A DNA stretch of 64,000 bases, from contig NZ_CP090095.1 in assembly GCF_021391675.1 (NCBI RefSeq), positions 2,299,501-2,363,500 of the forward strand, in the 5' to 3' direction. The position numbers and the translations under genes are program-made. The notes under the pieces were generated by a model. It made no database searches and was not told where the DNA came from. It was given only the letters and a program-made list of their open reading frames with translations. Below, one piece after another: positions 44,014 through 53,249 of the stretch (position 1 is its first letter; every line of letters starts with the position of its first letter). Source of the stretch: Neorhizobium galegae (GTDB lineage: Bacteria; Pseudomonadota; Alphaproteobacteria; Rhizobiales; Rhizobiaceae).

Positions 44014-45447
44014 TCAACGGATGTCGCGATAGGCAGCCAGTGCCCGGTCGCGGGCAAAAGCGTGATCGACGATCGGCTTCGGATAGGTCTTTCCGAGCTC
44101 GATGCCCGCCTTTTCCAGGACATGCTCTGGCGCTTCGAAAGGCTTGTGGACGTATTTGCGATCCAGTCTTGCCAATTCCGGTAGATATTCCCGGACGTAA
44201 TCGCCATCCGGGTCGAATTTCTCGCCCTGCAGGACGGGGTTGAAGATCCGGAAAAACGGCGAGGCATCGGCGCCGGAACCCGCCACCCATTGCCAGCTGG
44301 CCGAATTGTTCGCCGGGTCGGCATCGACCAGCGTGTCGCGAAACCATCTTTCGCCCTTGCGCCAGTCGATCATCAGGTCCTTAATCAGGAAGGACGCGGT
44401 GATCATGCGGACGCGATTGTGCATGAAACCGGTGCGCCAGAGCTGGCGCATGCCGGCATCGACGATCGGATAGCCGGTCATGCCCATCGTCCAGGCGTGA
44501 AACTCCCCCGGGTCGTATCCCCATTTGAAGCGGTCGAACCTGTCGTCCCAGTTCCTGTCGTGAAGTTCGGGGAATTCGGTCAGCAGATTGTAGCAGAAGT
44601 CCCGCCAGGCGAGCTCGCGGCGGAAATGGGCAACATCCTCCGACGCCTTGGAGGGCAGGCCCCGGACGGCGTGCCAGATGCGAGCTGGCGAGACTTCGCC
44701 ATGCGCCAGGTGTGGCGAGAGGAGGGACGTGGCATCGATCGACGGCAGATCGCGGCCGCGCTTGTAGTCGTGCAGCTCGCGATCGACGAAATCGCGCAGT
44801 TTCTCCTGTGCTCCTGCTTCACCCGGTACCCACATCTTTCCAAACTCCGCGGCCCAATCGGGTTTCGTCGGCAGCAAGGCCCAGTGATCGAGGTTTTCGG
44901 ACGGCGGCAGGTGCTGGGGCGAGAGGATTTTCGTTGGCGTGTCGATGGGCTCGTGCGGCTCGCCCGCCTTCTGGAGCGCATTCCAGAATGGCGTAAACAC
45001 CTTGAAGGCGTTTCCCGTACCGGTGCGGATGGATTTCGGCTCGTGCAGGAGCTGGCCGTGGAAGGCGCGGATAGCGATGTCGTGCTTTTTCAGCTCAATG
45101 GCGATGCCCCGGTCGAACAGCGTCCGCTCATAGGCGCGGTTGACGAAGACGGTTTTTGCATCGGCCTTGCGGGCGAGATCGGCGAGCACGTCCTCCGCCT
45201 TGCCGGAGATGAGGATGAGGTCACTGCCCAGAGACCTCAGCGATTCCTTGAGTGCTGCCAGCGAGTGGTGCAGCCACCAGGCCTGTGCGGCACCGAGCGG
45301 CCCGACGTTCAGGTGTGCCGGCTCGCGGATATAGACCGGGATGACCGGGCCTCCGGCCTCGATCGCAGCGTGCAGTGCCGGGTTGTCGTCGAGACGCAGA
45401 TCCTTGCGGAACCAGAGGATGGCGGGGGCCGGCTTTTCAAGAGACAC
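44014..45447 (-). CDS. class I deoxyribodipyrimidine photolyase (cryptochrome/photolyase family)
   Basis: 477 residues. The N-terminal antenna domain begins ILWFRKDLRLDDNPALHAAI; the C-terminal FAD domain contains ELAWRDFCYNLL, KWGYDPGEFHAWTMGMTGYPIVDAGMRQLWRTGFMHNRVRMITASFLIKDL and WQWVAGSGADASPFFRIFNP, the core of CPD class I photolyases, including the Trp/Asn residues that bind FAD and the lesion. The enzyme repairs cyclobutane pyrimidine dimers with light. ATG 45447. Its presence about 10 kb from the phytochrome does not by itself indicate co-regulation. The gene stands between the VOC gene and moeA on the minus strand. Confidence 0.94.
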   Translation of the reverse strand: MSLEKPAPAILWFRKDLRLDDNPALHAAIEAGGPVIPVYIREPAHLNVGPLGAAQAWWLHHSLAALKESLRSLGSDLILISGKAEDVLADLARKADAKTVFVNRAYERTLFDRGIAIELKKHDIAIRAFHGQLLHEPKSIRTGTGNAFKVFTPFWNALQKAGEPHEPIDTPTKILSPQHLPPSENLDHWALLPTKPDWAAEFGKMWVPGEAGAQEKLRDFVDRELHDYKRGRDLPSIDATSLLSPHLAHGEVSPARIWHAVRGLPSKASEDVAHFRRELAWRDFCYNLLTEFPELHDRNWDDRFDRFKWGYDPGEFHAWTMGMTGYPIVDAGMRQLWRTGFMHNRVRMITASFLIKDLMIDWRKGERWFRDTLVDADPANNSASWQWVAGSGADASPFFRIFNPVLQGEKFDPDGDYVREYLPELARLDRKYVHKPFEAPEHVLEKAGIELGKTYPKPIVDHAFARDRALAAYRDIR

Positions 45448-45510
45448 GGTCTTCTCCGTTCAGGGCATGGCTGCCCCAAGGTACGGATTTCGAAAAGGAT
45501 CGGATCACCG

Positions 45511-46725
45511 TCAGGGGCGGATCAGCAGGATCGGGCAGGGGGCGCCGGCCGGCAGTTCCGGCGCGTGCGCCGGGCGGATGATGAGGCCGTCGGAATGGGC
45601 GAAGATCTTCATCATCGACGAGTCCTGCTTCTCGAACGCCTCGGCGACCAGATTGCCGTCGCGGTCCCTCGTCAACCTGGCGCGCAGATAATCCTGGCGC
45701 TGGTCGTTGGCTGCAAGCCTGTGTGCCATGATACCCTGCACCTCGCGGCGCCTTTCCGGCAGGCGAGCGAGCTTGCGGATCAGGGGTTCAAGGAAGAGCA
45801 TGCTGGTGACAAGGCTTGCGACCGGATTGCCCGGCAGGCCGAGAACCTGCATTTCGCCGAGCGCGCCGACCATCAGCGGCTTGCCCGGCCGCATGGCGAT
45901 GCGCCAGAAATCCAGTTCCATGCCGGATGCCTTCAGCGTCGATTGTACCAGATCATGATCGCCGACCGAGGCTCCACCAAGGGTCACCAGCACGTCGGCC
46001 TCGGCCGCACGGGCCTTGTCGATGGCTGCGGCGATATCTTCAGGCCGGTCGCGGACGATGCCGAGATCGAGGACCTCGCCGCCATTGTCGCGCACCAGGG
46101 CCGAAACGCCGAAGGTGTTGGAGGCGATGATCTGCGCTCTTCCGGGTGTGTCGCCGGGCGGAACAAGCTCGTCGCCGGTTGCCAGGATTGCCACGCGCGG
46201 ACGACGGTAGACGGGAAGCGCCGCATGGTTCATTGCGGCGGCGACCGTCAGGTGCGAGAAGTCGAGCACCGCGCCAGACGGCAGGACCGCTTCGCCCTCG
46301 GCAAAATCCTGGCCGCGGGGGCGGACATGCCGGCCCTTCACCACTTCGAACTTGGTGCGAATCCGGTCGCCCTCGAGCTTTTCGGCATCTTCCTGGATGA
46401 GGATGGAGTCGGCGCCGTCCGGTACCGGGGCGCCGGTGAAGATGCGCGCAGTCTCGCCCTTGCCAACCGTGCCTTCGAAGGCGTGGCCGGCGGCGGCGGT
46501 ACCGATCACGGTCAGTTCGGCCCCGATCGCCGGTGCGTCGGAAGCCTTGAGCGCATAGCCATCCATGGCAGACGCGTCGAAGGGAGGCTGGGTGAGGCGG
46601 GCAACGAGGTCCGTCGCAAGGACTCGGCCGTTCGCTTCGCCAAGAGCGACCGTCTCCACCGTGCCGATCGGATTGGCCTTGCCGAGCAGGCGGTTCTTCG
46701 CTTCGGAAACGGGCAGCAGCGCCAT
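45511..46725 (-). CDS. moeA: molybdopterin molybdotransferase
   Basis: 404 residues. MoeA inserts molybdate into adenylylated molybdopterin, the last step of molybdenum cofactor formation. Domain order is complete: the LPVSEAKNRLL start, NGRVLATDLVARLTQPPFDASAMDGYAL, the central GTGDELVPPG-like IATGDELV segment, VTLGGASVGDHDLVQ, and a C-terminal barrel ending PCPILLIRP. The start is 3 bases after the moaC stop. It is the last gene of the ppiD-trpD-trpC-moaC-moeA run. Cytosolic. Confidence 0.96.
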   Translation of the reverse strand: MALLPVSEAKNRLLGKANPIGTVETVALGEANGRVLATDLVARLTQPPFDASAMDGYALKASDAPAIGAELTVIGTAAAGHAFEGTVGKGETARIFTGAPVPDGADSILIQEDAEKLEGDRIRTKFEVVKGRHVRPRGQDFAEGEAVLPSGAVLDFSHLTVAAAMNHAALPVYRRPRVAILATGDELVPPGDTPGRAQIIASNTFGVSALVRDNGGEVLDLGIVRDRPEDIAAAIDKARAAEADVLVTLGGASVGDHDLVQSTLKASGMELDFWRIAMRPGKPLMVGALGEMQVLGLPGNPVASLVTSMLFLEPLIRKLARLPERRREVQGIMAHRLAANDQRQDYLRARLTRDRDGNLVAEAFEKQDSSMMKIFAHSDGLIIRPAHAPELPAGAPCPILLIRP

Positions 46726-46728
46726 TTC

Positions 46729-47208
46729 TCAGTCCTCCGCGCGGTAGGTTCCGGATTTGCCCCCGGTCTTTTCGAGAAGGCGAATGCCGCCGATCTCCAT
46801 GGCCCGGTCGACGGCCTTCGCCATGTCGTAGATCGTCAGGCAGGCGACCGAGGCGGCCGTCAGCGCTTCCATCTCGACGCCGGTCTTGCCGGTGAGTTTT
46901 GCGGTCGCGGTCACCCGCAGGCCCGGAAGGGTCTCGTCCTCGGTAATGTCCACGACCACCTTGGTGAGCATCAGCGGATGGCAGAGCGGAATGAGGTCGG
47001 AAGTCTTCTTGGCGGCCATGATGCCGGCCAGCCGCGCCGTGCCGATCACGTCGCCCTTCTTGGCATTGCCCTCGCGGATCGTCGCCAGCGTTTCCGGCAA
47101 CATGCGGACATAACCTTCGGCGGTCGCCGAGCGGGTGGTCTCGGCCTTGTCGCCGACATCGACCATATGCGCCTCGCCGGAAGCGCCGATATGGGTGAGG
47201 CCGGTCAT
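46729..47208 (-). CDS. moaC: cyclic pyranopterin monophosphate synthase
   Basis: 159 residues. MoaC converts the 3',8-cyclo-GTP product of MoaA to cyclic pyranopterin monophosphate. Signature segments: [34 protein letters not shown] (with the catalytic Lys-Glu region) and [13 protein letters not shown] near the N-terminus. The start ATG overlaps the trpC stop by one base (TAATG), strong evidence for translational coupling. moaA is not in this window. Confidence 0.97.
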   Translation of the reverse strand: MTGLTHIGASGEAHMVDVGDKAETTRSATAEGYVRMLPETLATIREGNAKKGDVIGTARLAGIMAAKKTSDLIPLCHPLMLTKVVVDITEDETLPGLRVTATAKLTGKTGVEMEALTAASVACLTIYDMAKAVDRAMEIGGIRLLEKTGGKSGTYRAED

Positions 47209-48023
47209 TATTCTGCCGCCTGGGCCGCAGCCTCGCCGGTCAAAAGAAGGCGGGTGGCGGCGGCCACATCGTCCTTGCGCATCAGGCTCTCTCCGACGAG
47301 GAAGGTGTTGATGCCGACCTTTTTCAGGCGCTGGCAGTCCTCGTTTGTAAAGATGCCGCTTTCGCCGACGAGCAGCCGGTCGGTCGGCACCATCGGCGCC
47401 AGCCGCTCGCTCGTTTCGAGGTTGAGCTCGAAGGTACGCAGATTGCGGTTATTGATGCCGATCAGCGGCGAGGGGAGTTTCAGCGCCCGCTCGGTTTCTT
47501 GCTCGTCGTGCACCTCGATCAGCGCGTCCATGCCGAGTTCGGCCGTAACATCGTAGAGCTCGCGCGCTTCGTCGTCGGAAAGCGAAGCCATGATCAGCAG
47601 GATGCAATCGGCGCCCCAGGCGCGCGCCTCGTGGATCTGGTAGGTCTCGAACATGAAATCCTTGCGCAGCGCCGGCAGCGAACAGGCGTTGCGGGCGGCG
47701 GTCAGGAATTCCGGCGCGCCCTGGAAGCTTGGCGCATCGGTAAGGACGGAGAGGCAAGTGGCGCCACCGGCTTCGTAGGCTGCTGCAAGCGAAGGCGGGT
47801 CGAAATCCAGGCGGATGAGGCCCTTGGACGGACTTGCCTTCTTGATCTCGGCGATCAGGCCGAAGCCACCGGTATCCTGCCTCGCCTTCAGCGCGCGATG
47901 AAAGCCGCGCGGGGAGGGCTGGTCCGCAGCGCGGGCCTTCAGCTCCGCAAGCGGTACGCTCGCCTTGGCAGCGGCGATCTCTTCGCGCTTGTAGGCTTCG
48001 ATCTTCTTGAGGATATCCGTCAT
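47208..48023 (-). CDS. trpC: indole-3-glycerol-phosphate synthase
   Basis: 271 residues. Catalyses ring closure of CdRP to indole-3-glycerol phosphate in tryptophan synthesis. Key motifs: [11 protein letters not shown] (Lys, phosphate binding), [20 protein letters not shown] (catalytic Lys), INNRNLRTF and LVGESGIF. Monofunctional (no TrpF domain). Starts at 48023, 4 bases after trpD stops; overlaps moaC by one base. trpD-trpC-moaC-moeA is a common alphaproteobacterial order. Confidence 0.97.
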   Translation of the reverse strand: MTDILKKIEAYKREEIAAAKASVPLAELKARAADQPSPRGFHRALKARQDTGGFGLIAEIKKASPSKGLIRLDFDPPSLAAAYEAGGATCLSVLTDAPSFQGAPEFLTAARNACSLPALRKDFMFETYQIHEARAWGADCILLIMASLSDDEARELYDVTAELGMDALIEVHDEQETERALKLPSPLIGINNRNLRTFELNLETSERLAPMVPTDRLLVGESGIFTNEDCQRLKKVGINTFLVGESLMRKDDVAAATRLLLTGEAAAQAAE

Positions 48024-48027
48024 GGCC

Positions 48028-49044
48028 TCAATCCTTTTCGTTCGAGACGGCAACCAGGCGGTCGAGAGCTGCCGCCGCTTCGCCGCCATCCAGCGAACGG
48101 GTGGCAAGCCTCATGCCGTCGGCGATTGTCTCCGCCTTGCCGGCGACGACCAGCGCGGCAGCCGCATTGCAGAGCGAAATATCGCGATAGGCATTTTTGG
48201 CACCGCCGAGCACGCTCCGCAAGGCAGCGGCATTGTGAACACCATCGCCGCCCTTGAGCTCGTCGAGCGTTGCGGGCTGGACACCGAAATCCATCGGCGT
48301 CAGCTCGAAGGAGCGGATCTTGCCGTCTTCCAGAGCCGTCACCTGGGTAACGCCCGTGGTGGTGATCTCGTCCATGCCGTCGCCGTGGACGATCCAGACC
48401 GTCTCCGAACCGAGATCGCGCAGGACCTCGGCGATAGGCCCCAGCCATTTCGGCGCGAAGACGCCGAGAAGCTGGCGTTTGGCGCCGGCGGGGTTTGAAA
48501 GCGGGCCGAGCAGATTGAAGATCGTACGCGTGCCGAGCTCGACGCGGCTCGGACCCACATGGCGCATCGCCGCGTGATGCATCGAGGCGAACATGAAGCC
48601 GATACCGGCCTGGCTGATGCAGCGCGAGATCAGGTCCGGCCCAATGTCCAGGTTGACGCCCAGGACGCCAAGCGTATCGGCCGTGCCGGATTTCGAGCTC
48701 TGCGCCCGGTTGCCGTGCTTGGCGACCGGAACGCCACAGCCGGCGACGATCAGCGAGGCGAGGGTGGAGATGTTATAGGTGCCGAGGCCATCGCCGCCGG
48801 TACCGACGATGTCGATGGCATCGGCAGGGCCGGAGACGGGCAGCATCTTCGATCGCATGGTTTCGACCGCGCCGGTGATCTCGGCAACCGTCTCGCCGCG
48901 CACGCGCAGCGCCATCAGGAAGCCGCCGATCTGCGACGGCGTCGCTTCGCCGGACATCAGGATGTCGAAAGCGCCTCGCGCCTCTTCGTGACTGAGGCTC
49001 TCGCCATTGGCAACCTTGGCAAGCAGGGGTTTCAGCTCAGGCAT
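48028..49044 (-). CDS. trpD: anthranilate phosphoribosyltransferase
   Basis: 338 residues. Transfers phosphoribosyl to anthranilate. The class motifs are clear: [14 protein letters not shown] binding [27 protein letters not shown], and the Asp/Glu Mg2+ site in VHGDGMDEI. Preceded by ppiD (19 bases) and followed by trpC. Anthranilate synthase genes are not in this window. Cytosolic. Confidence 0.97.
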   Translation of the reverse strand: MPELKPLLAKVANGESLSHEEARGAFDILMSGEATPSQIGGFLMALRVRGETVAEITGAVETMRSKMLPVSGPADAIDIVGTGGDGLGTYNISTLASLIVAGCGVPVAKHGNRAQSSKSGTADTLGVLGVNLDIGPDLISRCISQAGIGFMFASMHHAAMRHVGPSRVELGTRTIFNLLGPLSNPAGAKRQLLGVFAPKWLGPIAEVLRDLGSETVWIVHGDGMDEITTTGVTQVTALEDGKIRSFELTPMDFGVQPATLDELKGGDGVHNAAALRSVLGGAKNAYRDISLCNAAAALVVAGKAETIADGMRLATRSLDGGEAAAALDRLVAVSNEKD

Positions 49045-49063
49045 GGTCGGCCGTCCCTCTGGT

Positions 49064-50947
49064 TTACTGCAGCATGGCCTGGTCGACCACGGTCTGATTA
49101 ACGGACACGCCGTAGCTGGTCTTCAGACTGTTGACCATCTGATCGAGCATGTCGTCGCCGGCAGCGTTCGCCATCTGCTGCAGCTGCTGGTCGCCGGAAA
49201 CCGCATCCGTCGTTGCCTGGTCGACGGCGGCTACCTTCATCAGAAGGCGGCTTTCACCGTCGGAACCGATCGCGGTCGCTGTCATATTGACCGGGCCGGA
49301 AAAGGCCGCCGAAATCGCCTCGTTGCCGAAGATCGCATCCTCGGCGCCACGGCGCAGGCCCTGCTTGTTTTCGACCGCTACGCCAAGTTCGGTGGCGATG
49401 GCTGCAAGCGTCTCGCCCTTGTCGAGGCGGCCCTTGAGTTCGGTCGCGCGGGCGGTGAGCGACTGGCGCTGCTGTTCGGCGGTCCAGTCGGCAACGGCCT
49501 TTTCGCGTACGTCGGCGAGCGGCCGGTCGCGCTCGGGCACGATGTTGCGCACCTCGAACCAGACATAACCATCATTGCCGAGGTTGACCGGAATGGTGTC
49601 GGCGCCCGGCTCGGTACGGAAAACATCGCCGAGCAGCGCGGTGGAAGCCGGCAGTTCAGTGATGCGCTGCTCCTTCTCGTCGCGGCCGGAGGCATCGGAC
49701 GTCACGGTGACAGCCTTGAGATTGAGCGCCTTGGCAGTCTCCTCGAGCGAGGTGCCGCCGCTGCGCATGTCCTCGAAACGGTCGTGAACGCTCAGGACTT
49801 CCTGGGATGCGGAAGAGACGGCAAGCCGCTTGCGGATGTCTTCCTTGACCTCGTCGAACGAACGCGTCGTCTCCGGGCGGATATTGGTGACGCGCAGGAT
49901 GACCGGGCCGAAGGTGCCGTCGATGACCGGCGTCGTTCCGCCGCTGGCAGCAACCTTGAAGGCCGGATCGACAAAGGCCGGATCGGGCACATTCTCCCTG
50001 GTGAAATCGCCGAGCAGAACGTCCGTCGCCGTCTTGCCCTGATCCTTGATGATCTGGTCGAACGTGGCAGTACCGTCCTTCAGCTGCGTTGCGGCGGCCT
50101 GCGCCATTTCCTTGTTGGGGAAGGGGAGCTGCTCGATCGTGCGCGTTTCGTGCGTCTTGAAGCTGTCCTTGCGCTTGTCATATTCGGCGCGCGCGGCTTC
50201 GTCGGTGATCGAAGATGCGTCGGCGATATCGCCCGGCTGCAGCTTCACATAGGTGAAGGTGCGGTATTCCGGTGCGCGGTAACGGGTCTTCACGCCCTCG
50301 AACCAGGCGGCGAGTACATCGTTTGCCGGCGCCTTCACCGGATCGATATTGGCGTTGGACAGCAGGACGTAGTCGATCGTGCGGGTCTCGTCGCGATAGC
50401 TCTTCAAGGCATCGACCAGCACTTTCGGCGGCTGGAAGCCGTCCGAAACCGCCTCGACGATCTGGCTGCGGACCGCGACCTTGCTGCGCTCCTTGATGTA
50501 ATCGTCCTCCCGAATGCCGGCATTGCGCAGGCGGGAGGTGAAGAGGTTGCGGTCGAACTGGCCGTTGACGCCCTTGAAGGCAGGGTCCTCGGCGATCAGG
50601 TTGGCGAGGCGGTCTTCCGAAAGGCCGAGGTTCATGTCGTCGGAAAGCTGATCGAGCGCGGCGCCGGCTGCGAGCTGTGTGAACACCTCGTTCTGGATGC
50701 CGAAGGCGCGGGCCTGCTCGGCCGTCAGCTGTGTCCCGAACTGGCGGCTGAGATTGGCGATCTGCCGCTGATAGGCGAGGCGGAATTCCTCGCTCGAAAT
50801 CTGCTGGTCCCCGACGGTCATCACCGTGTTGCCACCGGTCGTCACCAACGATTGAGAAGCACCCCAGATGGCAAACGAGGCAACCAGAAGCAGGAGAAGC
50901 GACTTGGCAACCCAGGAGCGGGCGGCGTTTCTGAGGGAATCAAGCAT
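49064..50947 (-). CDS. ppiD: SurA N-terminal-domain peptidylprolyl isomerase (PpiD-like)
   Basis: 627 residues anchored by one N-terminal helix (about 17-32), with the rest in the periplasm. The N-terminal chaperone part (about 35-190, SurA_N) contains [22 protein letters not shown], the central PPIase (rotamase/parvulin-like) region is around residues 250-370 and a further repeat follows. In E. coli PpiD helps proteins emerging from the Sec translocon. Parvulin catalytic residues are not fully conserved, so a chaperone role is safer. The stop lies 19 bases before trpD, so transcription probably continues. Confidence 0.9.
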   Translation of the reverse strand: MLDSLRNAARSWVAKSLLLLLVASFAIWGASQSLVTTGGNTVMTVGDQQISSEEFRLAYQRQIANLSRQFGTQLTAEQARAFGIQNEVFTQLAAGAALDQLSDDMNLGLSEDRLANLIAEDPAFKGVNGQFDRNLFTSRLRNAGIREDDYIKERSKVAVRSQIVEAVSDGFQPPKVLVDALKSYRDETRTIDYVLLSNANIDPVKAPANDVLAAWFEGVKTRYRAPEYRTFTYVKLQPGDIADASSITDEAARAEYDKRKDSFKTHETRTIEQLPFPNKEMAQAAATQLKDGTATFDQIIKDQGKTATDVLLGDFTRENVPDPAFVDPAFKVAASGGTTPVIDGTFGPVILRVTNIRPETTRSFDEVKEDIRKRLAVSSASQEVLSVHDRFEDMRSGGTSLEETAKALNLKAVTVTSDASGRDEKEQRITELPASTALLGDVFRTEPGADTIPVNLGNDGYVWFEVRNIVPERDRPLADVREKAVADWTAEQQRQSLTARATELKGRLDKGETLAAIATELGVAVENKQGLRRGAEDAIFGNEAISAAFSGPVNMTATAIGSDGESRLLMKVAAVDQATTDAVSGDQQLQQMANAAGDDMLDQMVNSLKTSYGVSVNQTVVDQAMLQ

Positions 50948-51065
50948 CGATCAACATACCTTGCGAACAGTCCTACCGCCCGGAAAAGGCGGATTGAAGG
51001 ACTGTCTCTAAATCAAACCGAGATAGAAATGAAGGCGTGCCGACGGAAAAGCGAAAACCTCCCGT

Positions 51066-51234
51066 TCAGGCACGTCTGGCGGTCTTTACAATCGACGAAA
51101 TCGGCCCCGCATCCAGCCGGTCGGCGAAGGCCTGCGCATCCCGCGGCGCGTGCAGCGCCCAGCGGTCGAGCGCCTCGTCATCCAGCCCGAAATGCCGATC
51201 CGGGTATCTTCTTCATTGCACCACCTGACGTCAT
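51066..51234 (-). pseudogene. possible frameshifted small gene upstream of ppiD
   Basis: The last 45 or so codons to TGA at 51066 have strong high-GC coding character (LDDEALDRWALHAPRDAQAFADRL...) but no start codon in frame. A start MTSGGAMKK at 51234 is in another frame that ends almost at once. Removing one G in the GGG near 51190 would join them to a protein of about 55 residues. I do not recognise a family, and the case is weaker than the two clear frameshifts at 30669 and 54225. The remaining sequence between here and ppiD (50948-51065) holds no other gene. Confidence 0.3.
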
Positions 51235-51279
51235 GGTGGCCCGAACACATCTGCGGCGCGCCGGTTCCCGGTACCCGCT

Positions 51280-51627
51280 CTATTTGGTGAAGATGAAGAA
51301 CGCTCCGAGCGCGATGAAACCGAAGCCGACGATCTGCTTCCAGTGAATTGGCTCGCCAAGATAAAGGACGGAGAAAATGACGAAGACCGAGAGCGTGATG
51401 ATCTCCTGAATGGTCTTCAGCTGCGCTGCATTGAAGTAGCCGTAGCCGATGCGGTTTGCCGGCACCTGGGCGCAATATTCGAAGAAGGCGATGCCCCAGC
51501 TTACCATGATGACGAGATAAAGCGGCTTGCTCTCGAATTTCAGATGCCCGTACCAGGCAAAAGTCATGAAGACGTTCGACAGAATCAGAAGGCCGATGGT
51601 GAGGAAGGGCGTGGCGCTTGCGAACAT
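51280..51627 (-). CDS. DUF486 (DMT-like) small membrane protein
   Basis: 115 residues with four transmembrane helices. The N-terminal LLILSNVFMTFAWYGHLKF and the middle AFFEYCAQVPANRIGYG are the hallmark of DUF486, a small member of the drug/metabolite transporter superfamily with no known substrate. ATG 51627 matches the family start; TTG at 51666 would add 13 residues. It is alone in the minus orientation next to the small gene at 51722. Confidence 0.88.
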   Translation of the reverse strand: MFASATPFLTIGLLILSNVFMTFAWYGHLKFESKPLYLVIMVSWGIAFFEYCAQVPANRIGYGYFNAAQLKTIQEIITLSVFVIFSVLYLGEPIHWKQIVGFGFIALGAFFIFTK

Positions 51628-51721
51628 GATGGAGAATCCGTGTGGGCTGCTAATGCCGTACGGCAATCATGTTCGCACGCAAAAGACAAGCATGTTCCAG
51701 CCCTCGAGCAGCACGGAAGAT

Positions 51722-51880
51722 CTAGTGAAACGTTTCGGGACGGACCTCGTCTTCGAGAATGCGGAAGGCTTCGTAGAGCGCCTCGACCAGAATATCGGTC
51801 AGCTTGTCGGCGTCGTTGTCCTGAAGAAACAGCGCGAGCGACTGTTCGGACGGCTGGTGGCTATTGGCTTCGTTCGACAT
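51722..51880 (-). CDS. hypothetical acidic small protein, 52 aa
   Basis: From ATG 51880, which has GAGG about eight bases upstream; an in-frame ATG at 51910 is also possible. The protein is acidic and helical (FLQDNDADKLTDILVEALYEAFRILEDEVR) with no signal. It has no family I recognise. It stands just left of the IS30 element, and the fact that its reading frame looks coding with a good ribosome-binding site makes it credible though small. Confidence 0.55.
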   Translation of the reverse strand: MSNEANSHQPSEQSLALFLQDNDADKLTDILVEALYEAFRILEDEVRPETFH

Positions 51881-52020
51881 ATCATTGTCCTCAATCTGAG
51901 CCGGAGTCATTCCGGGTGAGGCCGACGTTAGGGACGCTTGCTTGCGCCGAGCTTGACGAAGAGGCCAGCGGTCTGGAAAGCCTCAGCGAGAGAGGGAACG
52001 GGCGTTCGTCGGTAACGTTC

Positions 52021-52052
52021 CCGTGTGAGTTCATGCTGAACCGCGACTTGCG
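52021..52052. repeat. left terminal inverted repeat of the IS30 element
   Basis: The inner part TGAACCGCGACTTGCG (52037-52052) matches, with two substitutions, the reverse complement of the right end (53115-53130); the outer part with GAGTTCA matches over a further ten of thirteen positions, with one extra base in the right copy. It lies 12 bases beyond the transposase stop. Confidence 0.7.
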
Positions 52053-52064
52053 GGGCTGCCCAAG

Positions 52065-53075
52065 CTAACCGGCGTGTCTCATCTGAGCGAGCAGTTTTTT
52101 GCGAAAGACTTCGGCTGGCGTTCGATAGCCAAGACATTTGCGCGGTGTCGCATTGAGCCGATTGCAGATCTCGATCAGATCGGCGTCTGTGACCGACAGT
52201 GGATCGACCTCTCTCGAAAGCCATTTCCTTACCCTGCCGTTGGTGTTCTCGACCGTGCCCTTCTGCCAGGGTGATTGTGGATCGCAGAACCACGTTTGGG
52301 TGCCGATGCTGGCCTGGAGATACGGCCAGTCGGTGAACTCCGTCCCGCGGTCGAAGGTGATCGAACGGCGGGCAAGATGGGGCAGGGACTGCAGGGCTTG
52401 TATGAGGCCGTCCATAACAGGCCGGGACTGCCGATCATTGTTGCGCAGAAAGATCGCAAAGCGGCTGACCCGCTCGACAAGCGACGTCACATTGGCCTTT
52501 CCGAACTTCTTGCGGAACTGGATCAGATCGCATTCCCAATGGCCGAACTGCTTGCGATCGGCAACGACGTCTGGGCGGCGCAGGATGTTCAAGTCCGGGC
52601 TAAACCGTTGGCCGTGCTTGCGTCTGGCGTGTCGTGGTCTGCGCCTGGCACGATGCTCCGGCAAATGCCGCCACAGCTTGATGGCATGGCCGTCGGCCGA
52701 ATAGGCGAACTTGTAGATCGTCTCATGGCTCACCGAGATCGGATGACGTTCCAGCCGCATTCGACCGGCGATCTGCTGCGGTGACCAGCCGTGCACGATG
52801 CGCTCGATCACCGATTGTCGAACGTGTGAGAAGCGCGCAAGCTTCCGCAGCTTCGCACGACGTTCGCAAGCCATCTCATGCGCCGTCACGCAATAATAGC
52901 CGCTGAGATCGGGTATCTGCTTGTCGACGAACATATTGCGTCTGACTTCACGAAAGATCGTCGAACGATGTCGTCCGAGCTTCTCGGCGATGACCGCGAC
53001 ACTGAGGCCAGCCGTCCTCCAGCGAGCAATCTTACGGCGTTCGTCCAATCCAATCTGGGAATAGGTGCGTCTCAT
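52065..53075 (-). CDS. IS30-family transposase
   Basis: 336 residues from ATG 53075. The N-terminal helix-turn-helix (about 8-45, DERRKIARWRTAGLSVAVIAEKLGRHRSTIFREVRR) binds the terminal repeats; the DDE catalytic domain is intact with Asp183 (ECDLIQF), Asp242 (FDRGTEF) and Glu276 (GTVENTNGRVRKWL). It catalyses cut-and-paste or circle-mediated transposition. An alternative upstream ATG at 53126 is not needed. No frameshift or stop is visible. Confidence 0.96.
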   Translation of the reverse strand: MRRTYSQIGLDERRKIARWRTAGLSVAVIAEKLGRHRSTIFREVRRNMFVDKQIPDLSGYYCVTAHEMACERRAKLRKLARFSHVRQSVIERIVHGWSPQQIAGRMRLERHPISVSHETIYKFAYSADGHAIKLWRHLPEHRARRRPRHARRKHGQRFSPDLNILRRPDVVADRKQFGHWECDLIQFRKKFGKANVTSLVERVSRFAIFLRNNDRQSRPVMDGLIQALQSLPHLARRSITFDRGTEFTDWPYLQASIGTQTWFCDPQSPWQKGTVENTNGRVRKWLSREVDPLSVTDADLIEICNRLNATPRKCLGYRTPAEVFRKKLLAQMRHAG

Positions 53076-53114
53076 TGCGTCTTCCTTGCGGAGTGATAAC
53101 CCATTGGCATCATT

Positions 53115-53147
53115 CGCAAGTCGCACTTCATCCTTGAACCCACCCCG
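53115..53147. repeat. right terminal inverted repeat of the IS30 element
   Basis: CGCAAGTCGCACTTCA (53115-53130), continuing TCCTTGAACCCACCCCG, is the mate of the left repeat. It lies 40 bases upstream of the transposase start. Confidence 0.7.
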
Positions 53148-53249
53148 ATACGATACAAATATCGCATAAGGTAAATTATGGAACTACACCAATACGCGGC
53201 AAGCCTGGTAAACCGGGGTTTTCGGCCACTCCACTAGTTCTGCCAGCGA

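Larger units (their letters stand above)
52021..53147. mobile_element. IS30-family insertion sequence
   Basis: About 1.13 kb, bounded by imperfect terminal inverted repeats (see separate entry) and carrying one IS30-type transposase that fills most of the element. No clear short target duplication is visible, so the ends are approximate by a few bases. It sits in an intergenic position between the small gene at 51722 and the MBL gene and shows no interrupted gene that I can recognise. Intact transposase suggests it is still active or recently so. Confidence 0.85.

Noticed and set aside
44290..47556. A continuous plus-strand open frame of more than 1000 codons opposite photolyase, moeA and moaC
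   Set aside because: It lies antisense to three recognisable enzymes, is rich in Arg/His/Gly without domain structure, and arises from the high-GC codon pattern of the real genes. Treated as a shadow.
49007..51346. A long plus-strand open frame opposite ppiD
   Set aside because: Antisense to a protein with clear SurA/PpiD features; low-complexity translation.
51928..52020. Gene fragment to the left of the IS30 element
   Set aside because: A short open frame exists, but no part resumes on the other side of the element and it matches no family I know; left unannotated.
52074..52784. Plus-strand frames inside the IS30 element
   Set aside because: They are antisense to the transposase and have no start context or family resemblance.
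53148..53249. Remnant tRNA or interrupted gene to the right of the IS30 element
   Set aside because: The sequence gives no complete cloverleaf, and no reading frame continues from one side of the element to the other.
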